In this document: positions 27,722 through 53,438 of the stretch, piece after piece
Position numbering within the stretch: the first letter of the stretch is position 1
Layout of the letters: each line of letters opens with the position of its first letter
Origin: Neocallimastix lanati (nom. inval.)
Taxonomy: Eukaryota > Neocallimastigomycota > Neocallimastigomycetes > Neocallimastigales > Neocallimastigaceae
Direction of reading: 5' to 3'
NCBI GenBank assembly: GCA_016946835.1
Contig: JACVTC010000036.1
Span: 157,501 to 221,500 of the forward strand
Length of the DNA: 64,000 nt
Notes under the pieces: generated by a model
Database searches by the model: none
What the model saw: only the letters and a program-made list of their open reading frames with translations
Told to the model about the DNA's origin: nothing
Program-made: the position numbers and the translations under genes

Positions 27722-29818
27722 TAATGATTAAAAAAAATGCAAATAAATAATGATTCAAGTAAATATATATATATGTATATATTTTATCAGAAAAATAATA
27801 ATTAAAAATTAATATTAAAAAAAAAAAAAAAAAAGTAAGAAAGAAAAAAAAAGAAACAATCATTGATTCTGATTTCTATTATTAAATTATTAATATTTTA
27901 TGATAGTAATATTATATATATATATATATTTTAATATTTATATTAAAAGCATATTATTACTGTTATTATTATTGTTATTATATAATTATTACTATTTTTT
28001 ATAAATTCATTTTTATAAATAAATTAAATATTACTAAAAAAAGAAAGAAAAAAAATAAAAAACTTTCCTTTTAATAATTATTTAAAATATATATATATAT
28101 TTATAATAGAAATTTTAAAAATATTATATAAATATATATAACAATATATTATATATATTATTATTTAATAAAATAAATAGTAAATATTAATTTATCATAT
28201 ATGAAAGATAATATGTCTTTATTTTTTTTTTATCCTAAAGATAAAATTCATTGATATTTTTGAATTATTAATGAGACTTTTTTTTTTTATCATTTAATAT
28301 AATAATTTATATTTGTGTAGTAATTCAAATATAATAATTAAAAATAATAGTTATTAATGCATTAATTATATAATAAAGCTACATTATAATATTTTTATTT
28401 AAATATTTTACATTTAAAAAAAAAAATAATAAAAATAATAAAAATAAAAATTAAAATTAAAAATTAAAATATGCATATTATTATAGCTAATGTAGCTAAT
28501 TCAATAAATTTAATCCTTAATATAAAGTTTTACAATATTTTGTAATATAAATAATTTCAATAATATTCCATAAAAATAAAGATAATAATTTAAAAAAAAA
28601 TGTATTTTGATAATTAAATATAAATAAATATAAAAATAATTATATTATTTTTATTGTAATAAGAATCTTTTATAAAGGTATTTTTTATTATTATTAAAAA
28701 AATTTTTTTTCTCTCTTTAATGAATTTTAATCTTACTCGAATTATTTAAAAAAAAAATTAAATTAAATTGTATCATTATAATAAAATTTTTTTTATTTTA
28801 TTTTATTTTATTTTATTCTAAAACAGATAAACAAATTTTATAAATATATATTATTTGTTTGTTTTTTCAAATGCAAACGCATAAAATAAATAGTAAAAAA
28901 AGTTTTTTATTTTTATTTTCTTATTTTTTTTAAAAAAAGCTTTTTTTTTTTTTTTTGGTGCTTTTAAGCCTAATATGTAGAAAATCATCAATAAAATATT
29001 AAATATTATTGGAGGATATTTTCATATATAAAAAATATGAAAGACTAATAAAAAAAAAAAAAAAAAAGAAAAAAACTTGAAAAATTCAATAGTAAATATT
29101 TAACATTAATTAGTATTAACCTTTCAAAGTAACATTTAATTAATGTATCATAAATCTAACATTTTAATTAAAATTTTTGATATTTAATAATTAATATTTG
29201 AAATTCTATAATAATTTTTTTAATTATTTTATTAATTATCAAAAGATATGGATTTTATTGTAATTATTTAAATGTAATAATAATATAATTATTTATGTTA
29301 TTTTTATATTTATTGATATTTAATTATCAAAATCCTTTTTTTTTTTTAATTATTATTTTTATTTTTATGGAATATTATAGAAATTATTTATGTAACAATT
29401 TATGATTATTATTTTGGTAATTATTTAATAATAATTATTATTTCATTTTAATAAAAAGTTTATACATAATATGATATAACAATCCATTATTTTTTTAATC
29501 ACCATTTTATTAGTAGATATTTAATCAACTTTTATTTATTTTTTTTAAGATTAAACTTTGATATGTATACTATAATAATTTATTATTGGTGAACTATTGA
29601 AAAAATAATTTTTATAGAAGCTTTTTATTTAAAATTGAAAGTTGATAATATAGCTAATACTTTTATTAAATATTCTTTAAGATAAATACAATTTATAAAA
29701 TCATTTCTTTTCATAAAATAGTTATATAAATTTTAAAAAGATAGAAACTAAAGGATTAAAATATATTATAAAGATTATTTAAAAAAGAATAGTAAAAACA
29801 TAAATTTAAATATAAATA

Positions 29819-29855
<37 letters not shown>

Positions 29856-31026
29856 AAATAATTAAATAAATAAATAATAAATAAATAAATAAATAAATAA
29901 ATAATAAATAAATAAATAAATAATAAATAATTTTTTTTTATATTAAATAAAATTTTATAATATTATTATCTTTAATTATTTATATATGGATGGATATAAA
30001 TATAATATATTGATATATATATTAAGTATATTGAATTTGGTATTGTAACTTCTATTTAATATTTTATTTTATTTTAATTTAAAAATTTTAATTTTTTTAA
30101 ATTTTTTTTTGTACATTATAAATTACTAAAAAACAACCTTTTATATACAAAAAAGGAAATAAAATATATTACATCAAGTTATTGTTTTATCAGATTACAA
30201 TGATAATATATTGAAATTATATAAATTATCAACTAATAAATATATTAAAAAAATGAAATTTTATTTGATAAAAATATTATTTCTTTTTTTTTTAAAAAAA
30301 AAAAAAAAAAAAAAAATTGGAATTAATTATTAATTTTCTCTTTGAAGAAAAAAGAAAAAATAAATAATATTAATATATAAAAGTAAAAATTAGAAATAAA
30401 CGATAGAAGAGAAAATAAGAAAGAAATTAAGAAATATTCTTTTTCTTTTCTTTTATATTTATATTTTATGTTATTTATATAAAAAAAGAAAAGGAATTAA
30501 ATAAGAATATCAAATATTGAATATTTGATATTTTATAATTAATCAAATTTCTTTAAAAATAAAAAAAAACTTTAAAGGAATTATATAATTATCCTTTTTT
30601 CAATGAGGAAAAAAAGAAAAAATGTTATTATTGATTGTTTATAAGAAGAGATTTAAACTATAAATTTTTCAATAAATATAATCATAAATAATATCTAAAA
30701 TTATATTTTTAAAAAATTAATACAAAAAGTTCTTTATTATTTATAAGAAAATAAATTTTGGTAAAAAAAAAATAAAAAAAAAAAAAAGAAAATTAAAATA
30801 GGATTGTTTATTATTTTAATTTTAATAAAAAAAAAATATCAGATTTGTTATCTGATAATAGAGGATAATTAAAGTTTTATATTATTATATTAATTAATTT
30901 ATTTAAAAATTTTTCTTTCAGCGAAGTAAATTATATTTAAAGTTACTTTTTAAAACTCCTTGAAAATAATATTTAATAAGCAAGATACAAAGAAATAAAA
31001 AGAAAAAAAGAAAAAAAAGAAAAAAA
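27401..31026. other. Intergenic DNA
   Basis: About 3.6 kb with no supportable gene: near-pure A/T, poly-T and poly-A runs, and a TAAA-type tetranucleotide tract at about 29816-29930. All short open frames are low complexity. Confidence 0.7.
29816..29930. repeat. AAAT/TAAA tetranucleotide repeat
   Basis: Roughly 115 bp of AAAT-type repeats with occasional AAT phase slips. Confidence 0.9.
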
Positions 31027-31253
31027 ATGAAGTTTATATCATTATTTTTAATATGTATGTGTATGATATTTATGAATGGTAAGTTATTAAATTAAAACAC
31101 TTTTAAATATAAAATTTAAATCTTCAGTATTTCAATATATTTGTATAAATAAAATTATACCATATTATTAACATTCTTTTAAATCAATTTTAAATAATTA
31201 TTATAGTTTATTCTTTTGAGGATAAATATTGGGATAATGATACTAATAGTAAA

Positions 31254-31291
<38 letters not shown>

Positions 31292-32661
31292 ATTTTTGAT
31301 ATTATAAATTTTATAATATTTATTAAGTAATACTAATTATACATTTTTATTTATTTTTCAAATTATATTATATTAAATAATTATACAATTTATTTATTAT
31401 ATAAATTATATTCTGAATAAATTATATTCTGAATATTAAATAGTAAATTCAATTATAATTGATTGGAAAAAAAATAGTTTTAATAAAAAAAGAAAATGTG
31501 AAGTTTTCTCTATTTATCAAAATGATGAATTAATAAAGTCAGATATACCTATAAATGTTGGAAAAACAGTTCTTGCAAACATAAATATTGAAGGAGAATT
31601 AACTTTGAAATGTGATAAATTTGTAAAGCAAAAAAGATTCTTTTTTGATAATGATGATGATGATGATGATTTAGACATATCCTCAGAACAAGAAAAAAGT
31701 GAAATTTCAAGTGAGGATGAAAATGATCCAATATTTAATGATATAGATAATCAATATGATACAGACGATAATGATGAAAATAAGAAAAATAAAATTGATG
31801 ATAAATCAACGTCAGTAAAGCCAAAAAATGATAATGAAAATAATAAATCAACAGGTATTTTTTTTTTTTTTTTTTTCTCCATTTTTAACAATAATTATTG
31901 TTAATGTAATTGTTTTTGTTATTGCCATTATTATTATTACTATTTATAATTTTTAATATTAATATAAATATTAACAAATTATGTTTTATATAAATTGTTA
32001 CACTATCTTATTTAATAATTATTATTGAATAATAAAAGAATACGACACTACTGATGATAAAAATAACAAAAATAATAAGGAAGAACAAAATGCCTCTGAA
32101 GATAAATTAGAAAAATTATCAAATCAAACTACAAATGATAAAGATCGTCAATCCAAAAATGGTACTAAAAATAACAATAATGGTAACAACAGTGAAGGAA
32201 ATGATCATAATTCAACGAAAAATGACCAAACTAAGGATGGTGGTACTGATCAAAACAATAATAATGCTGAGGGTAAAAAATCAAATGAAGTAAATAATTC
32301 TACTACTGCTACTACTACTTCTAATAATAATAAGGATAAGAATGAGGATAAACCTGAGAATAAGCCTGAAGATAATGATGAAAAAGACGAAGATAAAAAT
32401 ATAAATGGTATTCAATTAACAGTAGGTTTATCTTCAGCATTTTTATTAACAAGTGGAATGTTTGTTTCTGTTTTAAAAATTAGAAAAATGTCAGATATTC
32501 AACTTGAAGTTAATGCTCAAGAAATGTCAGCTAATTCAGTATATGTTCCATCACCAAGACTTTCAAAATCATTATCTATGTCATCTGTGGAAATTGGATC
32601 ATTTTCTTCAACATTACAAGAAGATACTATGAGATCATCTATTAGTTCAATGATTGTTTAG
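31027..32661 (+). CDS. Predicted type I membrane protein, acidic Asn-rich ectodomain
   Basis: Four exons (31027-31078, 31207-31248, 31444-31854, 32039-32661) join in frame to 375 residues. I do not recognise a family. It starts with a classical signal peptide (MKFISLFLICMCMIFMNG). A short region with Cys and Trp (about 20-85) follows, then about 200 residues dominated by Asp, Glu, Asn, Lys and Ser. A single membrane segment lies near 292-314 (LTVGLSSAFLLTSGMFVSVL), followed by Lys/Arg (IRKM) as expected for a stop-transfer. The cytosolic tail of about 60 residues is Ser-rich (SPRLSKSLSMSS). The architecture of signal peptide, long polar stalk, one membrane helix and Ser-rich tail resembles fungal cell-surface sensors, but that is inference only. 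The AAT/GAT-rich codons make the stalk prone to slippage. Confidence 0.7.
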
Positions 32662-32907
32662 AATATGAAAATTCTTAAAAAAAAAAAGAATTTTTTTTTT
32701 ATGATTTATTTCATTTAAAGTGAAAAATCGAAAACGTTATTATTTAGAAATTTATTTCTTGTCTAGTTATAAAAATATTATGATATATAAATATTTTTTC
32801 TTTTTCATAAAAATTTAATACAATATTATAACATCGTATTATTAATTCATTTTAAAATTTTATAATATATATATTCAATGTTTTATTAAACATGATTAAT
32901 CATTAAA

Positions 32908-32943
<36 letters not shown>

Positions 32944-33465
32944 GCTAATTTTCATTTTCACTATATAAATATATAAAAAATAAAGTTATTTAATATTATT
33001 AAACTTTATTTTATCGCAGGATAGTCAAAATATACTCAGTAATTTATATTTTATTTTTTATTCAATAGAATAAATAAATAAATAAATTAATATATATATA
33101 TATAATATAATAAAGATATAAATAGCAAATTAAAAATATTAATATATTATGTATATTAATATGCTTTTTTTTTTTATTTTTATTTTTTTATTTTTATTTC
33201 TAATGATTAATCAGAAGACATTATTACATATACATATACATATATATACATGTCACATTTTATATCATTGTTTTTATTAAAAACAAAAATTACATAATTT
33301 AATTTAATAAGTATAATAAATACGGGTCTCTACCGTTTCATAAAAGTTATATTTATCTAATTCAGTATATAAATAAAATGGTTATAATTATTATTATATA
33401 TATATATACATTTATATACTTTATAATAATAAACATAAAAAAGATAAAGTTTATAATATATATCA

Positions 33466-33518
<53 letters not shown>

Positions 33519-33966
33519 GTATTATTTAAAATAAAACTAAATCTTTTTATTTTTTATATATTGTGTTATATAATCTATGAAAAAAGCGTAAAATGAATAT
33601 TTATTAATATTATAGAATAATAATAATTAAAACAACTGATAAATAAAGTTTTAAAAATTTCATTTTTTTAATGTAATAAATAATAAATCATAAAACAGTT
33701 TTTTCTTTTATTTATTTGTTTTTTAAAAAAAAAACTTTAATACTTCATATTTATTTTTAATTAAGACTTGAAATTTATATATAAAGATATAGATATATAT
33801 ATGTATATTAAAAAAAAAACAATAAAAATGGAAATAAAAATAAAAATAATTGATATAAAGAGATATATATATTCTTAACGATAAAAGAAAACTTTTTTTT
33901 TTTTTTTAAAAAAAAATTAAATACAAGTATATTTTAATCAAAAATTTTAGTTTATATATTTTGGTC

Positions 33967-34050
<84 letters not shown>
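32662..34050. other. Intergenic region between convergent genes
   Basis: No gene seen. Contains poly-T tracts (about 32911-32940 and 33999-34046) and a short AAT microsatellite (about 33469-33516). The open frame 33378-33596 is Ile/Tyr low complexity spanning that microsatellite. Confidence 0.7.
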
Positions 34051-36530
<2,480 letters not shown>

Positions 36531-36802
36531 TTAATATTTTATTTAATTCAATTATCAGAAATACTAAAAGTTTATTTTTTTTATATAAAAAGTGATACTT
36601 CTATATAATTCCTTCTATTGGAGAATATATTTATTACTAAAAATTTTTTTATTGTTTTTTTTTTTTTTTTTTTTTTTTTTTGTTTTTTATTATTTTAATA
36701 TATTTATTCTCAATATTAAAGTTTATTTTATGTTTTATATTTTCACTTTAATATTTATTTTATTTTCTTATGTAAATAATAAAATTTTCGATAATTATCA
36801 AT

Positions 36803-36851
<49 letters not shown>

Positions 36852-37624
36852 AGTCTATAATTCAAAGATATTAATATTTATTTCTTTAATATTTTATTTG
36901 ATATATATATATATATATATTTTTTAAAAAACAGTAACTACAAATAGAAGTTATAATTTTAAAGATAAAAAAAAAAAAAACTTTAAAATTAACAGTAGCA
37001 ATTTTTTTTTAATATTTTTTTTATTAAAGATCTTAATGATTTAAATTAAATTAAATTTTATTATTTTATTTTTATTTTATTTTATTTTATTTTTTTTTTA
37101 TTTAATTCTATTCTATTCTATTTTATTTTTGGATTATATATACAAAAAATTGATATATAAAATATTTATTGATTATTAATAATTAATAGTTATAATCATA
37201 ATAAATAATAGTAAAGATAATAATAATTTCATTTTAAGATTTTTTACTTTTTAGTTCATAATTAAATTTGAATAAAATTTTTTAAAATTAATTAAAAAAA
37301 ATTAAATTTATTATAATTAAAAAACAAAAAAAACAATAAAATAACAAAAGTCTAAAAAATAAAAAAACAACAAAAAATTAAAAAATTAATTTAAAAAAAA
37401 AAAAAACTTTAAAAATTCATAGAAATATAATTATTATTAATAATTAATTGTAAAGGAAATTTAAAATTAAAATAATAATTTTAAGAAGAACTAAATATTA
37501 AAATAAAATATTCTCATAAAAACAATTTTATTATAAATTTTTTATTATTTATATAATATTCAGTTATTTTTTTTTTTTTTTATTATTTACTATTTATTAT
37601 TATATATTATATTATTATATATTA

Positions 37625-37655
<31 letters not shown>

Positions 37656-38047
37656 TATTATATTATTATTTACAATCTTTTTTTATAATTTTTAATCATA
37701 ATTATAATAATAAATTATATTTTAATCTTAAGATTTAAATATATATATAATTAATAAAGATATGTATATATATTTAAAGCATAAATCAATTTATGTGAAA
37801 TAATAAATTAAATAAATTGACATTATTAAGAAATCAAATATTAAAAAAAAATAATAAAAATATAAAAAAAAATTATATTATTATATATATATAAAAAATT
37901 TACAAATTTTTTTTGCTGTATATATTTTATTTGTGGATTATTTTATATACAATTATTAATCTATAAATTAATAATTTATTTACTTATTATTTATTTATTC
38001 ATTAATTATTTATATATTATTTATTTATTTATAATATAATTAATTAA

Positions 38048-38083
<36 letters not shown>

Positions 38084-38174
38084 GAATAATAAATAAATAT
38101 TGAATAATAATTATTAAATATAATTAAAACAAAATAGTTCACCAGAAATATAAAAGTTAAGGTTTAAAAATATT

Positions 38175-38217
<43 letters not shown>

Positions 38218-38710
38218 TTGTACTTTTAAAAAGCAAACGAATGATAAAAATCACAAAATTAAATAATAATAAATGCAAAAATTACAAGTAAATTTAATAA
38301 AAATAAAATAAAATCAAAATTAATCAAATAAAGATATATTGAAAATTTTTAATAACTATGAATAATAATTATTAAAAATATATTATAAATTTATTTAAAA
38401 TAAAAACATATAAAATATAGTATTTTTAATAAGACTTTACTAAACAAAATAATATAAAACAAAACATTTAAAAAAAATAAAAAAATTATATAAGGCAAAT
38501 AGAGAGAAAGAAAGCATTAATTATTAAAAAATAAAAATAAAAATAAAAAATAAATAATAACAAAAAAAAATTTAAAATATATTATAAATTAAATTATAAA
38601 TATTTAAAAGATTTCAAAATTCTTTTCAAGGATATATTAAAAAATCTTAATATTATAGTTTTATTTATATAATTAGAAAAAAATTTTGTTTATTATTTAT
38701 ATATATTTAA
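36531..38710. other. Intergenic region between divergent genes (enkurin and ALG7)
   Basis: No gene seen in about 2.2 kb. It must contain two divergent promoters. There are several poly-T tracts (36657-36680, 36805-36844, 38177-38212). An imperfect A/T palindrome of TTTA and TAAA repeats (about 37972-38096) could fold but may be a mere consequence of composition. Confidence 0.65.
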
Positions 38711-39170
38711 ATGGAAGTCCTAAGCTACATACTTGAAATTACAGAAAAACAACGAAATAATTTTCTTTATATTATACAAAAACAATTAAATTCATTAAAT
38801 TATAAAAATAAATTAGCATTACTTAATAAAATGATTTTTCCAACTTGGGTATTTCTTGTTATACTTTTTGGCATTTCAACTTTAACAATTTTAAAAGAAC
38901 CATTATATATATGTATATTGGCTTCCGTTTTAGCTGGTTATGCAACTCATAAACTTATCCCATCATTTAAATCTCAACTTGTAAAAGCACATTTATTTGG
39001 CAATGATTTACATAAAGCAGATAAACGAATTTTGTATGTTTTTTTTTTTTTTTTTTTTTTTTTTATTATATTATGTATTGTTATTACATTGATATAAGTA
39101 ATGAAAAGCACTATATTGATGTATTGATAAAAGAAATAAAATAATATATTGATAATATATTAAAATAACA

Positions 39171-39266
<96 letters not shown>

Positions 39267-40003
39267 TTTATATAAACTAAAAAATAAATCTACCTATTTT
39301 TATAAACAATATTTTATTTATATAAATACCATATATATATATATATATTTAATAGACCAGAAGCAACAGGAATTATTTCTGGTATGTCATATATTGTTTG
39401 TCTTTGTCTCTTAATTCCATTCCCATTTTTGAAATGGTTCTTAAATGAAAAAGGAAGTAAATTAAATGAAGAAGAATTTCCACATCATAAAGTAATTATT
39501 GATAATCAATATGATTTTATTTTATAATAACAAATATTAATATTGCAAAAGAATTACAGTATTAATAATATCATAAATATATATTATTATTCGTTATTTT
39601 TTATTCATTATTCATTATTCAATATTCATTACTAATATTATTTATTTTTCTATTTATTTATTTATTTATTTATTAATTAATTTATTTATCTATCAATTTG
39701 TCTATTTATCTATATATGAATTTATTTATTTAATTAATTAATAAATAAAAACATCAATTTTTATTTAATTATTTAAAAGTTCGAAGAATTTATTGCAGGT
39801 ATTATGTCAATTGTATCAATGCTTTTCCTTGGGTTAATTGATGATGTTTTAAACTTGAGATGGAGGCAAAAGATTTTATTTCCAACTATTGCAAGTCTTC
39901 CATTATTAATGGTTTATATTGTTAGTTATGGTGTTACAACTATTGTCGTTCCAATACCGTTAAGACCAATATTTGGAAGAATAATAGAATTAGGTAAATT
40001 TTT

Positions 40004-40038
<35 letters not shown>

Positions 40039-40158
40039 ATACATATTTATTAAATTATTTATTTTTTTTTTACTTTCTTAAACTCAATAATTATTAATTT
40101 TATTTAATTATTAATAATTAAATCTATATTTTCATTTATTTGATTTATAATTACTCAA

Positions 40159-40189
<31 letters not shown>

Positions 40190-40931
40190 TAATTTACAAA
40201 TAAATAAATAAATAATTGATTAATTAATTAATAAATAAATAGGACCATTGTATTATATATATATGGGAATGGTTGCTGTATTTTGTACCAATGCAATTAA
40301 TATTCTTGCTGGTATAAATGGACTCGAAGTCAGTCAATCTATTGTCATCGCTTTATCTTTAATCATTAATGATATTCATTTCATATTAACAGGTGCTCAA
40401 CCTGCAGTTGAAGCACATACATTTTCATTATTCTTTTTAATACCATTTGTAGGTGTATCTATACCGTTATTATGGTATAATTGGTATGTATAATTATTTT
40501 TATATTAAAGATTTTTTTATTTATTAATTTAATTATATATCATTATTTATTATTATCATTGTTATATATCATTATTTATTATTATTATTGTTATAAAAAT
40601 TTTTATAATATTAAATATATAAATACGTAATTATTTATTAATTAAATACGTATTTAATGAAATTTATATATTTAGGTATCCTGCTCAAGTATTTGTTGGT
40701 GATTCATTCTGTTATTTTGCAGGAATGACATTTGCCGTTGTTGGTATCTTAGGTCATTTTAGTAAAACACTTTTACTATTTTTCATACCACAAATATTTA
40801 ACTTTTTATATTCAGTACCACAAATATTCAAATTGGTTGAATGTCCAAGACATCGATTACCAAGGTAAATTTTATTTTATTTTATTTTTATTTATTTATT
40901 TATTTATTTATTATTATTATTATTATTATTT

Positions 40932-40963
<32 letters not shown>

Positions 40964-41462
40964 TTTTTATATTAATTTTTAATATTTTTTATAATATTAC
41001 AATATCATTATATATTAATTAATGTATATATATATATATATATTTTTTTATTATTATTTTTATTAAAATATTTTTTTTTATTCATTTATATTTATGCATT
41101 ACAAATATATTATAATATATATTAATTATTATATTGAACGTATAAAATAATATATCAGTTTTAATGAGGAAGATAAAAAATTATATCCAAGTAGAGCCGA
41201 TTTAACTTTACCTGGTGCATTAACTAAATATGGAAAAATAATATTGAAAATCTTTGAAATTTTAAAATTAGCAGATATTGAATATGATAAAGAAACAAAG
41301 GAAATGAAATCTGTTAATAATTTAACTTTATTAAATCTATTCTTAGTAAGATTCGGTCCAAGATATGAAAGAAACCTTGCAGTAATGATGGTTATCGTTC
41401 AAGTATTATCAAGTTTATTAGCATTCTTTATAAGATATAAACTAGTTAATTTAGTGTATTGA
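38711..41462 (+). CDS. ALG7: UDP-GlcNAc:dolichyl-phosphate GlcNAc-1-phosphotransferase
   Basis: Six exons (38711-39033, 39356-39491, 39780-39993, 40243-40483, 40676-40864, 41159-41462) join in frame to 468 residues. The enzyme transfers GlcNAc-1-phosphate to dolichyl phosphate at the ER membrane, the first step of lipid-linked oligosaccharide assembly and the target of tunicamycin. Diagnostic segments are [28 protein letters not shown] (D174-D175), [51 protein letters not shown] and CPRHRLPR. Many hydrophobic segments match the ten-helix fold. A poly-T tract directly follows the first and third 5' splice sites, and an ATT microsatellite fills intron 1. All catalytic motifs look intact. Confidence 0.97.
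39171..39266. repeat. ATT microsatellite in ALG7 intron 1
   Basis: About 32 copies of ATT within the intron 39034-39355. Confidence 0.95.
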
Positions 41463-41626
41463 AGGTAAAATATAATAATAATTTATAATGATAATTATTA
41501 TTATTATAGAATAAATACAATAAAAATAAAATTCAATAGAAATCTTTTATTCCTTGTATATATATAAACATCAATAATAATATTAGAAATAAAAATAAAA
41601 TTGTTAGAATATTTAAAATAAAATAA

Positions 41627-41666
<40 letters not shown>

Positions 41667-41864
41667 GAAAAAAAAAAGTATAATTAAATGAATAATTTAA
41701 ATATTTATAGATAATTATAATATTTATAAAGAAATGATTAAAATAATTATGAAGAAATGATTAAAATATTTATAAAGAAATGATTAAATTATTTATAAAA
41801 AAATAATAAAAAAGCCTAAAAATAATAATAATAATAATAATTATAAAATAAAATAATAAAAAAT

Positions 41865-42113
41865 AATATATAAAATTTTTTTTTTGAAAATTTATAAATA
41901 TGTGTTAACTTTTAAAATAGTTTTTTTTTTTTTTTTTTATTTTAATCTTTTTACTGCGCAAAAAATTTTAAATAAATTAATTTTTAAACTTAATAAATGA
42001 TTAAAATATATAAAAAGAAATAATAAAAATACCAAAAAAAAAAAAAATAAAATAAAATAATATAAAATAAAATACTAGTTATAAAAAAAAAAATAAAAAA
42101 TAATATATAAAAA

Positions 42114-42153
<40 letters not shown>

Positions 42154-42280
42154 AAATTTTATAAATATGTGTTAACTTATAAATCCTTTAAAAAAAAAAA
42201 AAACTATTTTATAATTTATAATTTTTAATTTTTTTACTGAGCAAGAATTTTTAAATAAATTAATTTTTAAACTTAATCTA
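41865..42280. repeat. Imperfect duplication of about 140 bp
   Basis: Copy 1 at about 41865-41998 and copy 2 at about 42100-42280 share, in order, ATAATATATAAA, a poly-T tract, ATAAATATGTGTTAACTT, another A/T tract, TTTTTACTG(C/A)GCAA and AAATAAATTAATTTTTAAAC. Homopolymer lengths differ between copies. Confidence 0.75.
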
Positions 42281-43493
42281 TACTTTTTGTGGAAGATTTT
42301 TCGTTGACATTTTTTTCTCATAAACAAAAAATAATGTATGACATAAACATATATAAATTTATAATTAAAAAAAAAATATATTATATATATATATATAAAT
42401 TTATTTATTTATATTATTTATTAATTTATTTAATTATATATATTATTAATTTTTTATTTTTATTTTAATTATAATAATTATATTAACAATAATGTCATTT
42501 CTTCTCTAACATTATATATTAGATTATTTTTTCGTTTATTAATATTTTTAGCTTTAATTATAATTCAATTGGAAAGTAAATATCATTTATAATTTAATTA
42601 TATTTTTTATTTTTAATATCAATAGTGTAAACTATTATTGTATTATTTTAACTTAAAATATATATATATTATTCAAAAAAATGAACTTATTAAAAGTTCA
42701 TTTTTTGTACAATACGACATCCACTGTATATATAAACGAGAATGTAAAAATAAAATAAAATAAAATAAAATAAATAGTAAAGTAGTATAAAATAGTAAAG
42801 TATTAATAAAAATAAAATAAAATAAAATAAAATCATATAGGTATTTTTTGATTAATACTACACATATATAAAATGTAATATATATATATTTCTTTTAAAT
42901 TAAAATGAAATGGGTCTTTATATTTATTATTATTATTATTTTTATATAAATATTATCATAGTTTTATTTATTTTATTTTATTTTTTTTTTTTTTTAATTT
43001 TTTTTATTTTTATTTTTTTTTTTATTTTTTTTATTTTTTTATTTTTTTTTTTTTTTTTTTTCGTGTGTGTGTTATGATATAATATTTTAAACAAATATAA
43101 TGTTTAATTAGTGAATAAAAAAATAATAATGAAAATGAAAATGAAAATGAAAATAAAACTAAAATAAAATAATTTAATATAAATATATATATATAAATTC
43201 TATATTAAATAAATTAATTAAAAAATTGATAAATATATTTAAAATATATTATTTAAATTGTAGTAGATATTTAATAAAAATTTAATAGAAAAAAAAAAAA
43301 AAATTGAAATCTTTTTTTTTATATTTTAAATAATTCTAAATAAAGGCAAATGTAAATAAAGAAATAAACAAAAATGATATAAAGTAATAATAAAAATAAA
43401 AATAAAAGGTAGGTAAAATATATTATATATATAAAAAATAAATAAAATTATTTGTTCATCTATGATGGTTATGATTTATGAATATAGATTGTA

Positions 43494-43497
<4 letters not shown>

Positions 43498-43561
<64 letters not shown>
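43498..43561. repeat. ATT microsatellite, about 21 copies
   Basis: Pure repeat between ALG7 and the helicase gene. Confidence 0.95.
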
Positions 43562-43562
<1 letters not shown>

Positions 43563-44229
43563 CGATATTAAAGGTCTATTTTTTTCCTGAGGGATTTTAA
43601 TAGAAAGGTAAATTGATCATAGGTAGATATTATTTTTTTTTTCTTTTTTTCTTTTCTTTTTTGTGAAAAGAAATACTTTTTGAAAATAATGAAAGGGGAG
43701 AGGATATTTGATATATATTAGAAATAGTATTAATATTAGTATTAGTATTTTTATTAATTTATTTATTTATTTATTTATTTTTGTTTTTTATTATTTTAAA
43801 ATTAAAAATTTATTTTCATATGTATTTAGGGAAATTATAAGTTTTGATTTTTGATAGATTTCACCTATCCCATGATAGTAATTTCATTAATAGATTTTTT
43901 TTTTTATTTTTTATTTTATTTTATTTTATTTTATTTTATTTTATTTCTTTTTTTTTTTGGGGGGGAGGGAGGAGAGAGGTGAATAATTTAATAGACGGTA
44001 GGTTATTGAAATATTTGTGTATATCAATACTTTGATAATAATTTTTTTTTAAAAAAATTTTTATGATAATGGTGTTTTTTTTATAGGTATAAAATTAATT
44101 TTTTTTTTTTTTTTTTTTTTGGTTATAATTATTTTTTGAATTATAAAATTTTCTTAAATTGCTTTCTCTATTTTCATTATTATCTATTCATTTTAAGAAA
44201 AATTTTTTGTTTGATTTGATTATTTATTA

Positions 44230-53438
<9,209 letters not shown>

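Larger units (their letters stand above)
41463..44229. other. Intergenic region between convergent genes (ALG7 and helicase)
   Basis: No gene seen. It holds short tandem repeats at about 41720-41805, a duplicated block of about 140 bp (about 41865-41998 and 42100-42280, sharing ATAAATATGTGTTAACTT), an ATT microsatellite (43498-43561) and an isolated G-rich patch (43959-43979). The open frames here are Phe/Tyr/Ile low complexity. Confidence 0.65.

Noticed and set aside
37972-38096. Large A/T palindrome as a replication origin or cruciform
   Set aside because: It is built from TTTA and TAAA repeats, and such symmetry is expected by composition here; no independent signal supports an origin.
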